From Saprospirales bacterium (lineage in GTDB: Bacteria; Bacteroidota; Bacteroidia; Chitinophagales; Saprospiraceae), in contig REEI01000098.1 in the NCBI GenBank assembly GCA_007695145.1, positions 1-62,539 of the forward strand: DNA of 62,539 bases, read 5' to 3'. Below are positions 26,456-35,471 of this stretch, in pieces (within the stretch, counting starts at the first letter, position 1; every line of letters starts with the position of its first letter). The notes beneath the pieces were generated by a model, which did no database searches, had not been told where the DNA came from, and saw only the letters and a list, made by a program, of their open reading frames with translations. A program made the translations under genes and the position numbers.

Positions 26456-28795
26456 ATGAAAAAAAAGGGCCGATCGATTCACGAGATTTTCAATTCCATC
26501 GTAGAGCGACGTTTTTTTGAAGAATCCGGAAGAGCACTGCCAGAAACTGCTGTGCCTTATATTGTGGTGGAAAATTTCCCCAAACTTGGACTAATAACAG
26601 CTTGCAGATTTCTGGAGTGGGTAATGGAAAATCCCGAGGGGGTTGTCAGTTTGCCAACTGGGAAAACACCTGAGTATTTCATCAAATGGACTCAATGGAT
26701 ACTCAACAATTGGAATTCCAAAAAATGCGAGGAAATCAAGGAGAAGTTTGAGTTTACCGCCATGGAAAAACCGGATTTGCACGGACTCCATTTTGTGCAA
26801 ATCGACGAATTTTACCCCATTTCTCCTGAACAAACCAACAGCTTTTACCACTACGTCAAAAAATACTATATCGACGGTTTTAATTTGGATGAAAGCAAAA
26901 GCCTTTTGATCAATTGCAATAAAATCGAGCTAGCTAATGGAGACGGATTTGACCGGGTCTTTCCACGGGGTATGGTAGATTTGAGTCTTAGGTATCGCGA
27001 GCCGGCTTCCTATTTTGAGGAGGTGCAACAACAATCCATATTCATGATCGACCAATGGTGCAGCGACTATGAAACCCACATCAGAGAATTGGGCGGAATA
27101 GGCTTTTTTCTTGGGGGAATAGGACCTGATGGACACATAGCTTTTAATATTCGCGGCAGTGATCTGCACTCGACTACTCGCCTGACAGACACCAATTTTG
27201 AAACCAAGGCAGTTGCGGCTGGAGACCTCGGTGGAATTGAAGTTTCCTCGAAACGGTTGGTGATAACCATTGGCCTGGAAACCATTGTTCACAACCCGGA
27301 TGCAGTAGCCATTATTTTCGCTGCAGGTGAAGCTAAGTCAGGGATTATTCGCAAGTCACTTGAATCTGAAATGAGTAATCTGTACCCTGCCACCATTCTC
27401 CAAACACTCAAAAACAGTCGGTTCTACCTGACAGGAGGTGCTGCCTCTGCCCTTACAGAATCGATGGATGCCTACTATAAAAATAATTCCTGGACGAGCG
27501 AAAAGACGGATCGATCTATTATTGACCTCTGTGTACAAAAGCAGATTTACGGTCACAGGCTGACCTCTAAAGATTTAAATTCAGACCCCTATGCCTCAAT
27601 GATACCGGGTCCCCCCATGGATCAAATCCAGGCTGTAATAGATCGCAGTATCCAAAAGATAAAACGCGGATTAGAGCGGCCAAAAAAACAGCGCTTTCTG
27701 CATACCGGGCCACACCACGACGATATTTCCCTCGGAATTTTGCCTTATATAACTCAGCAGTTAAGAGAGTTTTCAAATGAAGCTCATTTTGCGGTCTTGA
27801 CCTCTGGTTTTACTGCCGTTACCAATGCATTTGTCATTGACAGTTTGAAGAAAACGCTGCATTTGCTTTCCACAGGTCAAATTCAGATGATAAAATACCC
27901 GGACTTTTTCTCGAGCGGATATCGGTTGAAAACAGATAAAGATATTTATCACTTTCTCACCAATGTAGCTGCTGAGAATCCCTCTGAAAGAGAAAGGGGA
28001 TTGTGTCACAGACTGGTGCGGGCAATGGTCCTTATCTATGGCGTTGGCGATTGCGAAGATTTGGTTTTGCAAATTAAAAATGTCATAGAAATTCTGGAAG
28101 CTTCCTACGACGGAGAAAAAAATCCACCGGAGATCCAAAAACTCAAAGGAATGATCCGGGAATTTGAGGAAGAATTGGTCTGGGCTCATTTTGGAGTCCA
28201 GGTAAAAAATGTACACCACCTGCGGCTCGGCTTTTATACAGGAGACATTTTCACTGACCTGCCTGAAAAAGATCGGGATGTCCAACCCATAGTCGAGCTG
28301 TTCAGAGAGATTGATCCCACTTGTATCAGTCTTACTCTTGACCCGGAGGGAAGTGGACCAGACACACATTACAAAGTCTTGCAGGCCACTGCTGAGGCCG
28401 TCAAACAATGGAGTCTTGAAAAAGACCTCAGTGAATTGCGAATTATTGGTTACCGAAATGTTTGGTACCAGTTTCACCCTGCTGAAGCAAATGTAATCGT
28501 GCCGGTCTCACTCAGCGATATGTCCGTCATGGAAGAATCCTTTTCAAATTGCTATCTCAGTCAGGTAAACGCCTCCTTTCCCAGTTATAGGCACAACGGA
28601 AAATTCAGCACACTGGCGAGGAGAATTTGGGTGCAGCAATTGAAAGACCTGCAGCTGCTACTCGGGAAAAACTTCTTTTACCAGCACGAAATTGCAAAGG
28701 TTCGATCCAGCCATGGACTCATATTTTTCAAAGAAATGAATGTAGCAGAATTTCTGCAAACAGCGCGCGACCTTGAAAAAGTGATAGATGGCTAA
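26456..28795 (+). CDS. NagB-like sugar-phosphate isomerase/deaminase fused to PIG-L-like domain
   Basis: A 779-residue fusion. Residues about 35-345 are NagB-like: VVSLPTGKTPEYF, FVQIDEFYPI (Asp of the DE motif), GGIGPDGHIAFN. Where E. coli NagB has N-E-P-G, this has N-I-R-G, so the catalytic-triad glutamate is missing. From about residue 414 a PIG-L/LmbE-like deacetylase region follows with HTGPHHDDISLG (zinc-type H...HDD but not the usual DDE). Similar but shorter fusions are annotated as glucosamine-6-phosphate deaminase in Bacteroidota. It could act on N-acetylglucosamine-phosphate derivatives (deacetylate, then deaminate/isomerise). ATG 26456 is preferred to TTG 26450. Follows kbl by 43 bases. 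Confidence 0.75.
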   Translation: MKKKGRSIHEIFNSIVERRFFEESGRALPETAVPYIVVENFPKLGLITACRFLEWVMENPEGVVSLPTGKTPEYFIKWTQWILNNWNSKKCEEIKEKFEFTAMEKPDLHGLHFVQIDEFYPISPEQTNSFYHYVKKYYIDGFNLDESKSLLINCNKIELANGDGFDRVFPRGMVDLSLRYREPASYFEEVQQQSIFMIDQWCSDYETHIRELGGIGFFLGGIGPDGHIAFNIRGSDLHSTTRLTDTNFETKAVAAGDLGGIEVSSKRLVITIGLETIVHNPDAVAIIFAAGEAKSGIIRKSLESEMSNLYPATILQTLKNSRFYLTGGAASALTESMDAYYKNNSWTSEKTDRSIIDLCVQKQIYGHRLTSKDLNSDPYASMIPGPPMDQIQAVIDRSIQKIKRGLERPKKQRFLHTGPHHDDISLGILPYITQQLREFSNEAHFAVLTSGFTAVTNAFVIDSLKKTLHLLSTGQIQMIKYPDFFSSGYRLKTDKDIYHFLTNVAAENPSERERGLCHRLVRAMVLIYGVGDCEDLVLQIKNVIEILEASYDGEKNPPEIQKLKGMIREFEEELVWAHFGVQVKNVHHLRLGFYTGDIFTDLPEKDRDVQPIVELFREIDPTCISLTLDPEGSGPDTHYKVLQATAEAVKQWSLEKDLSELRIIGYRNVWYQFHPAEANVIVPVSLSDMSVMEESFSNCYLSQVNASFPSYRHNGKFSTLARRIWVQQLKDLQLLLGKNFFYQHEIAKVRSSHGLIFFKEMNVAEFLQTARDLEKVIDG

Positions 28796-28840
28796 AGTTG
28801 CCTGAGCTCTGATATTCAGAATCGCCCGGATCTGCCTCAT

Positions 28841-30391
28841 TCAAGAACTGAATTTCCCGCTGCCTACCAATTCATCATTTGCCCTTTTAACTGCAGATTC
28901 CAACATCTCCAGTGCTTTCTCAATGGTTTCCAAATGAGTCCTAAAACTTAGGACTGCCAACCTGAGCCATACTTCCCCTTTTAAAATCGTACTCGAAAGA
29001 AATACCCTGCCATCCTTGTGGCAGAATTGGATGATTTGCTGATTGAAGGCATTGTATTCACTCTTCTTCAAACCCCGGGTGTATCTGTAAATTACAACAG
29101 AAAGTTCTGGTTTGGGTCCTGTTTCGAACCCCAATTCCGCAACCTTCTCATGAAACCAAAGGGCTAATAAATGCTTTTCTTCCAGGGCTTTTCTAAATGG
29201 CCGTAGCCCAAATAATTTTAGGGGAAGCCACATTCTTAGGCTTCGAAAATGCCTGGATAATTCAGGTGAGAGATCAGCTGGAGAGTGGAAGAACTCCTCC
29301 TTCTGGGCATCCCTCATATAGTTCGCCAGATAATGGTGACTCTTAAGCAGAATTTCGGGTTCTTTCACCAAAACAGCACCTGTGCCATAAGGAAGAAAAA
29401 GACCTTTATGGGGATCGATGGTGATGGAGTCCGATTTTTCCCACCCCTTGAAAAGGTGTTTCAAACTTTCGACCAGAATAAAACACCCTCCGTAGGCCGC
29501 ATCAATGTGATGCCAGAGGCCATGCTTCTCACTCACCTTCGATATGGACTCCATAGGATCTACTATTCCGACATCCGTCGTTCCCGCAGAACTGAGAATC
29601 AGGAAAGGGTTCAGTCCATTTTTTCGATCGATACTTACCTTCTCCTCCAATTCTGTCACGTCCATTTTAAATCGATCATCAAGACCAATGCGGTTGAAAA
29701 TACAGGAACCCAAACCGGCGATTCTCAAAGCTTTTGGAAGGCTGTGATGGGCCTGATCGGTAAGATAAATGACCGCTTTTTCAACATTCCTACCCTCTAT
29801 CCTATGATGGTCTCGTGCAGCGATTATTCCGATGAGGTTGGCCAATGAACCACCCGGGCAAAGTGTTCCACCTGCTGTTGGTGGATAAGGAATTATTGAT
29901 GCCATCCAATCTACCATCATCTGCTCCATCCGCACTGCTCCCGGATTGGCAAAGTAAATTCCTGCATAGCGATTGGTAACGGCTGCAAGATAATCCCCCA
30001 GAGCTGCGGGATAAATGCCGCCGCCGGGAATGTATCCAAGATGACCTGCTGAAGCGGGATTGATTCCGGGTTTCTCTACTGCTTCCTCAAAAAGTTCGAG
30101 CAATTTTTTAAGAGATTCTCCCTCTTCTGAGATAGGGTGGTCTGCCAGGAGATCAGAAGTGTCTTCCTGAATATAGGACTTCCCGCTTTCCATGCGCTTA
30201 TAAAACCCCTCGCCATATGTAGCCACATCATTGAGAAGGCTGGTTCTGCCTTCAGGCCCCGGCTCCAATACAGCAGCCTGCCTCCTTAGTTGCTCTATAC
30301 GTTCAGCTAAAAAATCGGTACTCTTTTCCAATGCTTTTTTTCTACAAATATAATTAACTAAAGGTGGAAGCACTGATTCAATGCTTTTCAT
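28841..30391 (-). CDS. PLP-dependent amino acid decarboxylase (group II, DDC-like)
   Basis: A 516-residue fold-type I PLP enzyme of the group II decarboxylases (aromatic L-amino acid, glutamate, DABA decarboxylase). Key parts: HLGYIPGGGIYPAALGDYLAAVTNRY, TLCPGGSLANLIGIIAARDHH, DQAHHSLPKALRIAG, SSAGTTDVGIVDP, HIDAAYGG, and ITIDPHKGLFLPYGTG with the Schiff-base lysine. The substrate is not assignable by eye. The frame is open upstream to 30517, but the added 42 residues are hydrophobic and unlike the family, so ATG 30391 is used. Downstream of an Sfp-type transferase on the same strand, but with a 187-base gap. Confidence 0.85.
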   Translation of the reverse strand: MKSIESVLPPLVNYICRKKALEKSTDFLAERIEQLRRQAAVLEPGPEGRTSLLNDVATYGEGFYKRMESGKSYIQEDTSDLLADHPISEEGESLKKLLELFEEAVEKPGINPASAGHLGYIPGGGIYPAALGDYLAAVTNRYAGIYFANPGAVRMEQMMVDWMASIIPYPPTAGGTLCPGGSLANLIGIIAARDHHRIEGRNVEKAVIYLTDQAHHSLPKALRIAGLGSCIFNRIGLDDRFKMDVTELEEKVSIDRKNGLNPFLILSSAGTTDVGIVDPMESISKVSEKHGLWHHIDAAYGGCFILVESLKHLFKGWEKSDSITIDPHKGLFLPYGTGAVLVKEPEILLKSHHYLANYMRDAQKEEFFHSPADLSPELSRHFRSLRMWLPLKLFGLRPFRKALEEKHLLALWFHEKVAELGFETGPKPELSVVIYRYTRGLKKSEYNAFNQQIIQFCHKDGRVFLSSTILKGEVWLRLAVLSFRTHLETIEKALEMLESAVKRANDELVGSGKFSS

Positions 30392-30578
30392 GGAATCAAA
30401 AATAGATAGTTTTATGATTAGCCATATCACAAGGTTTCCAATTAGTACACAGGGCAAAATTTTTACCCTAAAGAATGTGCCGTGTTCTAACGTAAGCAAT
30501 CTATCCAAAGATCTCAAAGCACAACCATTAAACAGCTCGAGGCAATTCTACCTCAAATTTCTCCCTTACCCCAGGTAG

Positions 30579-31259
30579 TCAAAAACTTCCAGCGGCAAAA
30601 CCACTTCTTTTTATCTGTCTTTTTGAAGCTGCAACGGTAGTATACAAATCCCCTTGCTTCCGATAGTACAAATGAAATTCTTCAGCAACGGATTCCGGAA
30701 ACATCAATACCTCAGCGGGTTGCCACTCACTTTTCGGCCATGCCATCCCTTTGACAAAAAGATCTCTTTTGTAATCCAGCCCCCCCTTACCATAAGCTTT
30801 GAAAACTGACTCTTTTGCACTCCAGATCAAATGAAAAGCATCCTCCCTGTCAGTCTCATTTGCAGAGAGTTCTTCCGGCCCGATAAACTTTGAATGCAGA
30901 AGCTCCATCCTTTCATCTCTGTACAAAACATCAATGCCTACAGATATGTTAGAAACGGCTACTGCCACAATATCCCGGTTATGGGAGATGGAGATAAATT
31001 CTTCTGCACCTCGTAGAAAGGGCTTCCCGGAGGCATTCTGGAATATTTCAATATTCTCAAAACCTTTGAAATGCGTTGAGAGAAGATAGCGAGATGCCAG
31101 CATTTCAAGCCTTCTTTTCGGGTTCGACACCTCCAGACAGTTTTTGAGCAAATCGCCTGCTGACGAAAGACCATCAATAAAAAAATCCGCAGGCTCCCTA
31201 AGCTCCCAAATAGAATAGCTGCATAAGCCATTTAGTCTACCCTTCTCTAAAAGTGGCAT
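30579..31259 (-). CDS. 4'-phosphopantetheinyl transferase, Sfp type
   Basis: A 226-residue Sfp-superfamily enzyme that moves the phosphopantetheine arm from CoA onto a serine of carrier proteins. Diagnostic motifs: EFISISHNRDIVAVAVS, VGIDVLYRD (metal-binding Asp) and WSAKESVFKAYGKGGLDYKRDL (W-x-x-KE-x-x-x-K). Length fits the two-domain Sfp/EntD group. The substrate could be AcpP (35050) if the genome lacks AcpS, or a dedicated carrier; no NRPS or PKS lies in this window. Divergent from the WD40 gene. Confidence 0.88.
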   Translation of the reverse strand: MPLLEKGRLNGLCSYSIWELREPADFFIDGLSSAGDLLKNCLEVSNPKRRLEMLASRYLLSTHFKGFENIEIFQNASGKPFLRGAEEFISISHNRDIVAVAVSNISVGIDVLYRDERMELLHSKFIGPEELSANETDREDAFHLIWSAKESVFKAYGKGGLDYKRDLFVKGMAWPKSEWQPAEVLMFPESVAEEFHLYYRKQGDLYTTVAASKRQIKRSGFAAGSF

Positions 31260-31359
31260 TAGATTTAAGTTAAAACTCCAAAGATAATCTGCATGAGCAA
31301 TAAAAACAAGCTGCTTTGAAATTGGTTAAATAACCAGAGTTAATTCTGACAATCAATAA

Positions 31360-32262
31360 ATGCAATTACAAAAAATAACCGGTCTCACCGGCCATAGTTC
31401 AGGGATTTACAAGATTTGTGGTGGTCCTGAGCCGGGAACAATTCTAAGCTTTTCCGGAGATGGCCAAATTGTTGAGTGGGATTTAAAAAATCCTGAAAAT
31501 GGGAAATTGCGAGCCAAAAGCGAGTACAAATTTTTCTGTGGATTGTACTCCGGGTCTACAAATGCTTGTTTTGCCGGTGACATGAACGGCTCCCTATATC
31601 GTATTTACTTTGAAACAGAAAGGGGTGAAACTAAGGCATGGAAAACACATGAAAAGGGCCTTTTTGCCCTTTTGGAATTGGAACACAGTCTGGTATCAGG
31701 TGGTGGAGATGGCACCCTAACACTTTGGAATAAGGACCCATTCTTTCCAAAAGAAACGCGCCGGATAGCTGATGACCGGGTGCGTTCTCTCATTTGGGAT
31801 CCAGATAGAAAAGTCATAGTGGCAGGTTCATCTGACACACATCTATACATTGTAGAACCCGAGCACCTAAGGGTAATAGATCAGGTTGAAAATGCCCATA
31901 AGAGTACCGTATTCTCCCTTCTACTGAGTTCCGAAGGGTCTTTAATAAGCGGAGGTAGGGATGCCATGGTACATTTTTGGCAGTATCCCGAAATGGTGCT
32001 GGAACATGCCATACCGGCCCATCTTTTTACTGTCAACGACATGGCACTGAGCCCTTGTGGACGATGGTTTGCTACTGCCGGGAGGGATAAGGAGGTTAGA
32101 ATTTGGGATTTGAGCAGTAAAAAGCTTCTCAAAGTCATCGATCGTTTGAAATTTAGCGGACATATCAATTCTGTCAATACCGTTTACTGGGATAGAGAAA
32201 CTTCCATACTTTGCTCTGCCGGGGACGACCGAAGTGTAATGCTTTGGAGGGTTACGGCTTAG
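31360..32262 (+). CDS. WD40 repeat protein (beta-propeller)
   Basis: A 300-residue protein made almost entirely of WD40-type repeats, with no signal peptide. Blade ends are visible as IVEWDLKN, LTLWNKDP, LYIVEPEH, VHFWQYPE, VRIWDLSS and VMLWRVTA, with GH-like starts (LTGHSSGIYKI, HKSTVFSLL, HLFTVNDMAL, FSGHINSVNTV). Seven blades are likely (six clear). Cytoplasmic scaffold or interaction role; partner unknown. Lies upstream of dcd, which has its own promoter. Confidence 0.85.
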   Translation: MQLQKITGLTGHSSGIYKICGGPEPGTILSFSGDGQIVEWDLKNPENGKLRAKSEYKFFCGLYSGSTNACFAGDMNGSLYRIYFETERGETKAWKTHEKGLFALLELEHSLVSGGGDGTLTLWNKDPFFPKETRRIADDRVRSLIWDPDRKVIVAGSSDTHLYIVEPEHLRVIDQVENAHKSTVFSLLLSSEGSLISGGRDAMVHFWQYPEMVLEHAIPAHLFTVNDMALSPCGRWFATAGRDKEVRIWDLSSKKLLKVIDRLKFSGHINSVNTVYWDRETSILCSAGDDRSVMLWRVTA

Positions 32263-32325
32263 AGTATGCTTTTAAAAGATTTTGCAAAAACGGTTTATTG
32301 CGCATTCAGTAATCTCAAATCGCCT

Positions 32326-32333
32326 TACCTTTG
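32326..32333 (+). promoter_or_regulatory. -7 promoter box TACCTTTG of dcd
   Basis: Exact TAnnTTTG, 25 bases before the dcd ATG. A TTG lies farther upstream (32298-32300) but at 25-base spacing. Confidence 0.5.
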
Positions 32334-32358
32334 CACCTCCTAAAGAAGCAGATATATT

Positions 32359-32895
32359 ATGATATTGACAGACAAGGCCATAGAGGAATCCATTCAAAAT
32401 GGGGAAATTGTAATCGAACCCTATCGAAGGGAATGCCTCGGTACCAACTCATACGACGTGCATCTGGGCAAATACCTGGCCACCTATTGCGACAGAATAT
32501 TAGACGCAAGAAAACACAACCGGGTGGAGGTGTTTGAAATACCACAAGAGGGATTTGTCTTGCAGCCGGGGACACTCTACCTTGGAGTCACTGAAGAATA
32601 CACGGAAACCCACAATGCAGTGCCTTTTTTGGAGGGCAAATCATCCGTTGGCCGTTTGGGCATAGATATTCATGCAACGGCCGGCAAGGGAGATGTGGGA
32701 TTTTGTAATACCTGGACCCTCGAAATATCCTGCGTTCAGCCGGTGAGGGTTTATATGGGTATGCCAATCGGCCAGCTGATCTATTTCAAAATCGCCGGGG
32801 AGGTGGCCAATTTTTACCACAGCAAAAAAAATCCAAAATATGCTGAACGCACTATCAAGCCGGTTGAAAGCATGATGTGGAAGAATAAATTTTAA
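32359..32895 (+). CDS. dcd: dCTP deaminase
   Basis: A 178-residue trimeric dUTPase-fold enzyme converting dCTP to dUTP in thymidylate synthesis. Motifs: MILTDKAIEESIQNGEI at the start, LGTNSYDVHLG, FVLQPGTLYLGVTEEY, the active-site segment FLEGKSSVGRLGIDIHATAGKGDVG and NTWTLEIS with the catalytic Glu, and PIGQLIYFK. Length fits Dcd (about 180-190). Followed closely by queD, probably cotranscribed. Confidence 0.93.
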   Translation: MILTDKAIEESIQNGEIVIEPYRRECLGTNSYDVHLGKYLATYCDRILDARKHNRVEVFEIPQEGFVLQPGTLYLGVTEEYTETHNAVPFLEGKSSVGRLGIDIHATAGKGDVGFCNTWTLEISCVQPVRVYMGMPIGQLIYFKIAGEVANFYHSKKNPKYAERTIKPVESMMWKNKF

Positions 32896-32922
32896 CCGTA
32901 CAGAGCTAAACAAAAATCCGTT

Positions 32923-33291
32923 ATGTCTGCAAAAATTGAGATATTCAAACAATTCACCTTTGACTCAGCTCACTTTCTGCCCAATGTTCCTGAAGATCAC
33001 AAGTGCCGACGCATACATGGGCATACCTACATACTGGAGGTCTATATTGAAGGGCCGCTGAAGGAGCAGTTTGAATGGGTAGAAGACTTTGCAGTGGTGA
33101 AGGCAGCGGTGAATCCAGTGATCAAAGAACTCGATCACTACCTACTTAATGACATACCCGGACTGGAAAATCCAACCTGTGAGCGAATTGCCATTTACAT
33201 CTGGAACCGAATTAAACCGAATTTGCCGGGTTTGAAAAAAATTAGACTCAATGAAACACCTACTTCGGGAGTTGTTTACAGAGGTGAATAA
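32923..33291 (+). CDS. queD: 6-carboxytetrahydropterin synthase-like (QueD/PTPS family)
   Basis: A 122-residue T-fold protein. Zinc ligands are in FDSAHFLP (H) and HGHTYILEV (two H), the catalytic cysteine in DHKCRRIHGH, and the second-half HY motif in LDHYLLNDI; E in NPTCERIAIYIW and RLNETPTSG bind pterin. QueD makes 6-carboxy-tetrahydropterin for queuosine and other 7-deazapurines; a biopterin or folate-type PTPS is the alternative, and short members are usually QueD. Starts 27 bases after dcd. Confidence 0.88.
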   Translation: MSAKIEIFKQFTFDSAHFLPNVPEDHKCRRIHGHTYILEVYIEGPLKEQFEWVEDFAVVKAAVNPVIKELDHYLLNDIPGLENPTCERIAIYIWNRIKPNLPGLKKIRLNETPTSGVVYRGE

Positions 33292-33310
33292 GGCCCAATA
33301 GCAAGTCTTG

Positions 33311-34768
33311 TCAATCCACTACGGTAATTTTCAACATATTGGTTCTGAGTTTTTTGTGAATGGGCATACTCCCTGTATTAACAATCACATCTCCGGACTT
33401 TATTCGACGGTTTTTCTTTAGGATTTCTTGCACATCTTCAATGGTCTCATCTGTTGTGGTGTATTTATCGTAAAAGTAACATCGGACACCCCAGACCAAA
33501 TTGAGGGTAGCTAGTACATGACGTTCCTCAGAAAAAATGTATATTTTATTATTGGGCCTATAGCTGGAAATTTTGAATGCCGTATAGCCGGATACCGTCA
33601 TCCCTATGATTGCAGCGGCATTTATGTCTTCAGCAGTCTTGGCTGCATTAAAACAAATCACATCTGAGTAAAAGGTGGAAGAATGCGGAGATGCTTTAGG
33701 GCGCTTCTGTGGATGATCCTTGTAGTGCTTTTCTGTCTCCTCTATAATTTTATCCATAGCCCTCACGACCCTGGCCGGGTGTCTTCCCATTGCAGTTTCT
33801 GCACTGAGCATTACGGCATCAGTACCGTCCAACACGGCATTGGCTACATCCGTAACTTCAGCCCTGGTTGGACTTGGAGCAGTAATCATACTTTCCATCA
33901 TCTGGGTGGCCACAATGACAGTGCGTGCACGTTGAATGCATTTTCGAATGATCATCTTTTGGATAGATGGAAGTTTTTCAATGGGAACTTCAACACCCAA
34001 GTCACCTCTGGCCACCATTATTCCATTGGAGTGCTTAATGATCTTATCTATATTCTTTACGGCCTCAGGTTTCTCAATTTTAGCAATGATCTTTGCAAAA
34101 TGACCAGCCTTGTCCAGCTTCTTTCTGAGTGCCAAAATATCTTTGTGTGATCGCACGAATGATAGAGCAATCCAATTCACAGGCTGAGTGAGAATGTATT
34201 TTAAATCGTGCAGATCCTTTTCTGTCAGGGAGGGAAAAGTAGTTTTGGTATCCGGAAGGTTTACACCCTTATTGGAGCTCAATCTACCTCCAAATCTAAC
34301 CACCATTTTCACCTCATTCAATTGGTTGGTATCTATAACCTCCAGTACAATTTTCCCATCATCGATAAGGACTTTTTCACCCGGTACTACATCCTTGGGA
34401 AAGTCCATATAATTGAGGTATGCCCTTTTTTCATCTCCTGTGCAGGGTGTATTGACCAGAGAAAATTCACTCCCCTCTTCCAAATAGGTTTCATCCGCAA
34501 CGGAACCTATCCTCAACTTAGGACCTGAAAGATCTGCCAAAATCCCTATATGAACTTTATACTCTTCGTTTATTTGCTGAATAAACTTTATAACCTTTCC
34601 ATGCTCTTCGTGCACACCGTGTGAGAAATTAAGTCTGAAGGTATCCACACCGGCCTTCACCAACTCCAACAATTTTTCGTAACTATTTGAAGCAGGACCA
34701 ATAGTGGCAACGATTTTTGTATTTTGATGTGAAGTAATATCGGTTTGTTCAATAATCTCTCGTTCCAT
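33311..34768 (-). CDS. pyk: Pyruvate kinase
   Basis: A 485-residue pyruvate kinase: phosphoenolpyruvate + ADP to pyruvate + ATP, last step of glycolysis. Motifs include TKIVATIGPAS, TFRLNFSHG, the signature KIIAKIEKPEAV, MVARGDLGVEVP, ATQMMESM, DVANAVLDGTDAVMLSAETAMG and the C-terminal domain. Length matches bacterial PykF/PykA (470-480). ATG 34768 is preferred over TTG 34780. Divergent from acpP; convergent with queD, 19 bases between stops. Confidence 0.96.
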   Translation of the reverse strand: MEREIIEQTDITSHQNTKIVATIGPASNSYEKLLELVKAGVDTFRLNFSHGVHEEHGKVIKFIQQINEEYKVHIGILADLSGPKLRIGSVADETYLEEGSEFSLVNTPCTGDEKRAYLNYMDFPKDVVPGEKVLIDDGKIVLEVIDTNQLNEVKMVVRFGGRLSSNKGVNLPDTKTTFPSLTEKDLHDLKYILTQPVNWIALSFVRSHKDILALRKKLDKAGHFAKIIAKIEKPEAVKNIDKIIKHSNGIMVARGDLGVEVPIEKLPSIQKMIIRKCIQRARTVIVATQMMESMITAPSPTRAEVTDVANAVLDGTDAVMLSAETAMGRHPARVVRAMDKIIEETEKHYKDHPQKRPKASPHSSTFYSDVICFNAAKTAEDINAAAIIGMTVSGYTAFKISSYRPNNKIYIFSEERHVLATLNLVWGVRCYFYDKYTTTDETIEDVQEILKKNRRIKSGDVIVNTGSMPIHKKLRTNMLKITVVD

Positions 34769-34801
34769 ACCTGTTATCAATTAAAAATGCCCTAAAAGCT
34801 G

Positions 34802-34809
34802 CAAATATA
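34802..34809 (-). promoter_or_regulatory. -7 promoter box TATATTTG of pyk
   Basis: Exact TAnnTTTG on the minus strand, 33 bases before ATG 34768. Confidence 0.5.
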
Positions 34810-34994
34810 AGTCAATAGTCATCATTCCCTATTCAGGACTAAATTAATTCCAGATTATAATAAACAGTTGGTCCAAACCATCTCTTCAGTTTCCCTAAGA
34901 TCATCAACTCATTTTAAATGACTACTTTTATTAACATGTAATTCATTTGTTATCAATGAAAATAAAAGCCAGATTTAAAATTTTTTAAAAATGA

Positions 34995-35025
34995 TTGTGA
35001 AACCCGGTACATGGAGTTAATTTTG
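34995..35025 (+). promoter_or_regulatory. Promoter of acpP
   Basis: TTG (34995-34997), a 20-base spacer and exact TAnnTTTG (TAATTTTG, 35018-35025). Initiation is expected near 35031, giving an 18-20-base leader before acpP. Confidence 0.65.
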
Positions 35026-35049
35026 CATCCTAAATCAAAATTGTAAACG

Positions 35050-35289
35050 ATGTCAAATGTTGCAGAAAAGGTAAAAGAAATTATCGTGGAGAAGCTTGGA
35101 GTTGAGGAAGCAGAGGTTACTCCTGAAGCGAGCTTCACCAATGACCTCGGAGCCGATTCACTGGATACAGTTGAGTTGATCATGGAGTTTGAAAAAGTAT
35201 TTGATATTTCAATCCCCGATGATCAGGCTGAAAATATTCAAACCGTAGGTCAGGCGATTTCTTACTTAGAAGAGCAGGTCAATTCCTGA
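35050..35289 (+). CDS. acpP: Acyl carrier protein
   Basis: A 79-residue acidic four-helix carrier that shuttles growing acyl chains in fatty acid synthesis. The phosphopantetheine serine is in [17 protein letters not shown]. Length and acidity are typical (about 78). Upstream of fabF and rnc, the conserved Bacteroidota order. It is a substrate for FabF and probably for an AcpS or the Sfp-type enzyme at 30579. Confidence 0.97.
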   Translation: MSNVAEKVKEIIVEKLGVEEAEVTPEASFTNDLGADSLDTVELIMEFEKVFDISIPDDQAENIQTVGQAISYLEEQVNS

Positions 35290-35312
35290 TCTAGAACTTA
35301 TGTTTTCCGGGC

Positions 35313-35344
35313 ATGACCGGCTGATCAACTAGTCAGTCGGTCAT
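35313..35344 (+). terminator. 12-bp hairpin between acpP and fabF
   Basis: ATGACCGGCTGA (35313-35324) pairs with TCAGTCGGTCAT (35333-35344, one G-T) across an 8-base loop. It is followed by CT-rich rather than pure T sequence, so it may be a leaky terminator or mRNA-processing hairpin letting more acpP than fabF be made. Confidence 0.5.
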
Positions 35345-35471
35345 TCTCTTTCCCTCCCCCCACTTGATTTTTTTACCGGTCCTCACTCTTTTGATCTGAT
35401 AGCATCGGATTTAAAGATAACTTGCTAAGTAAACTTTGTTTATCTTAGCGCAAATTCATAATTGGTAAATT

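Noticed and set aside
30392-30517. 42-residue N-terminal extension of the PLP decarboxylase
   Set aside because: Hydrophobic and unlike the family; ATG 30391 starts a normal N-terminus.
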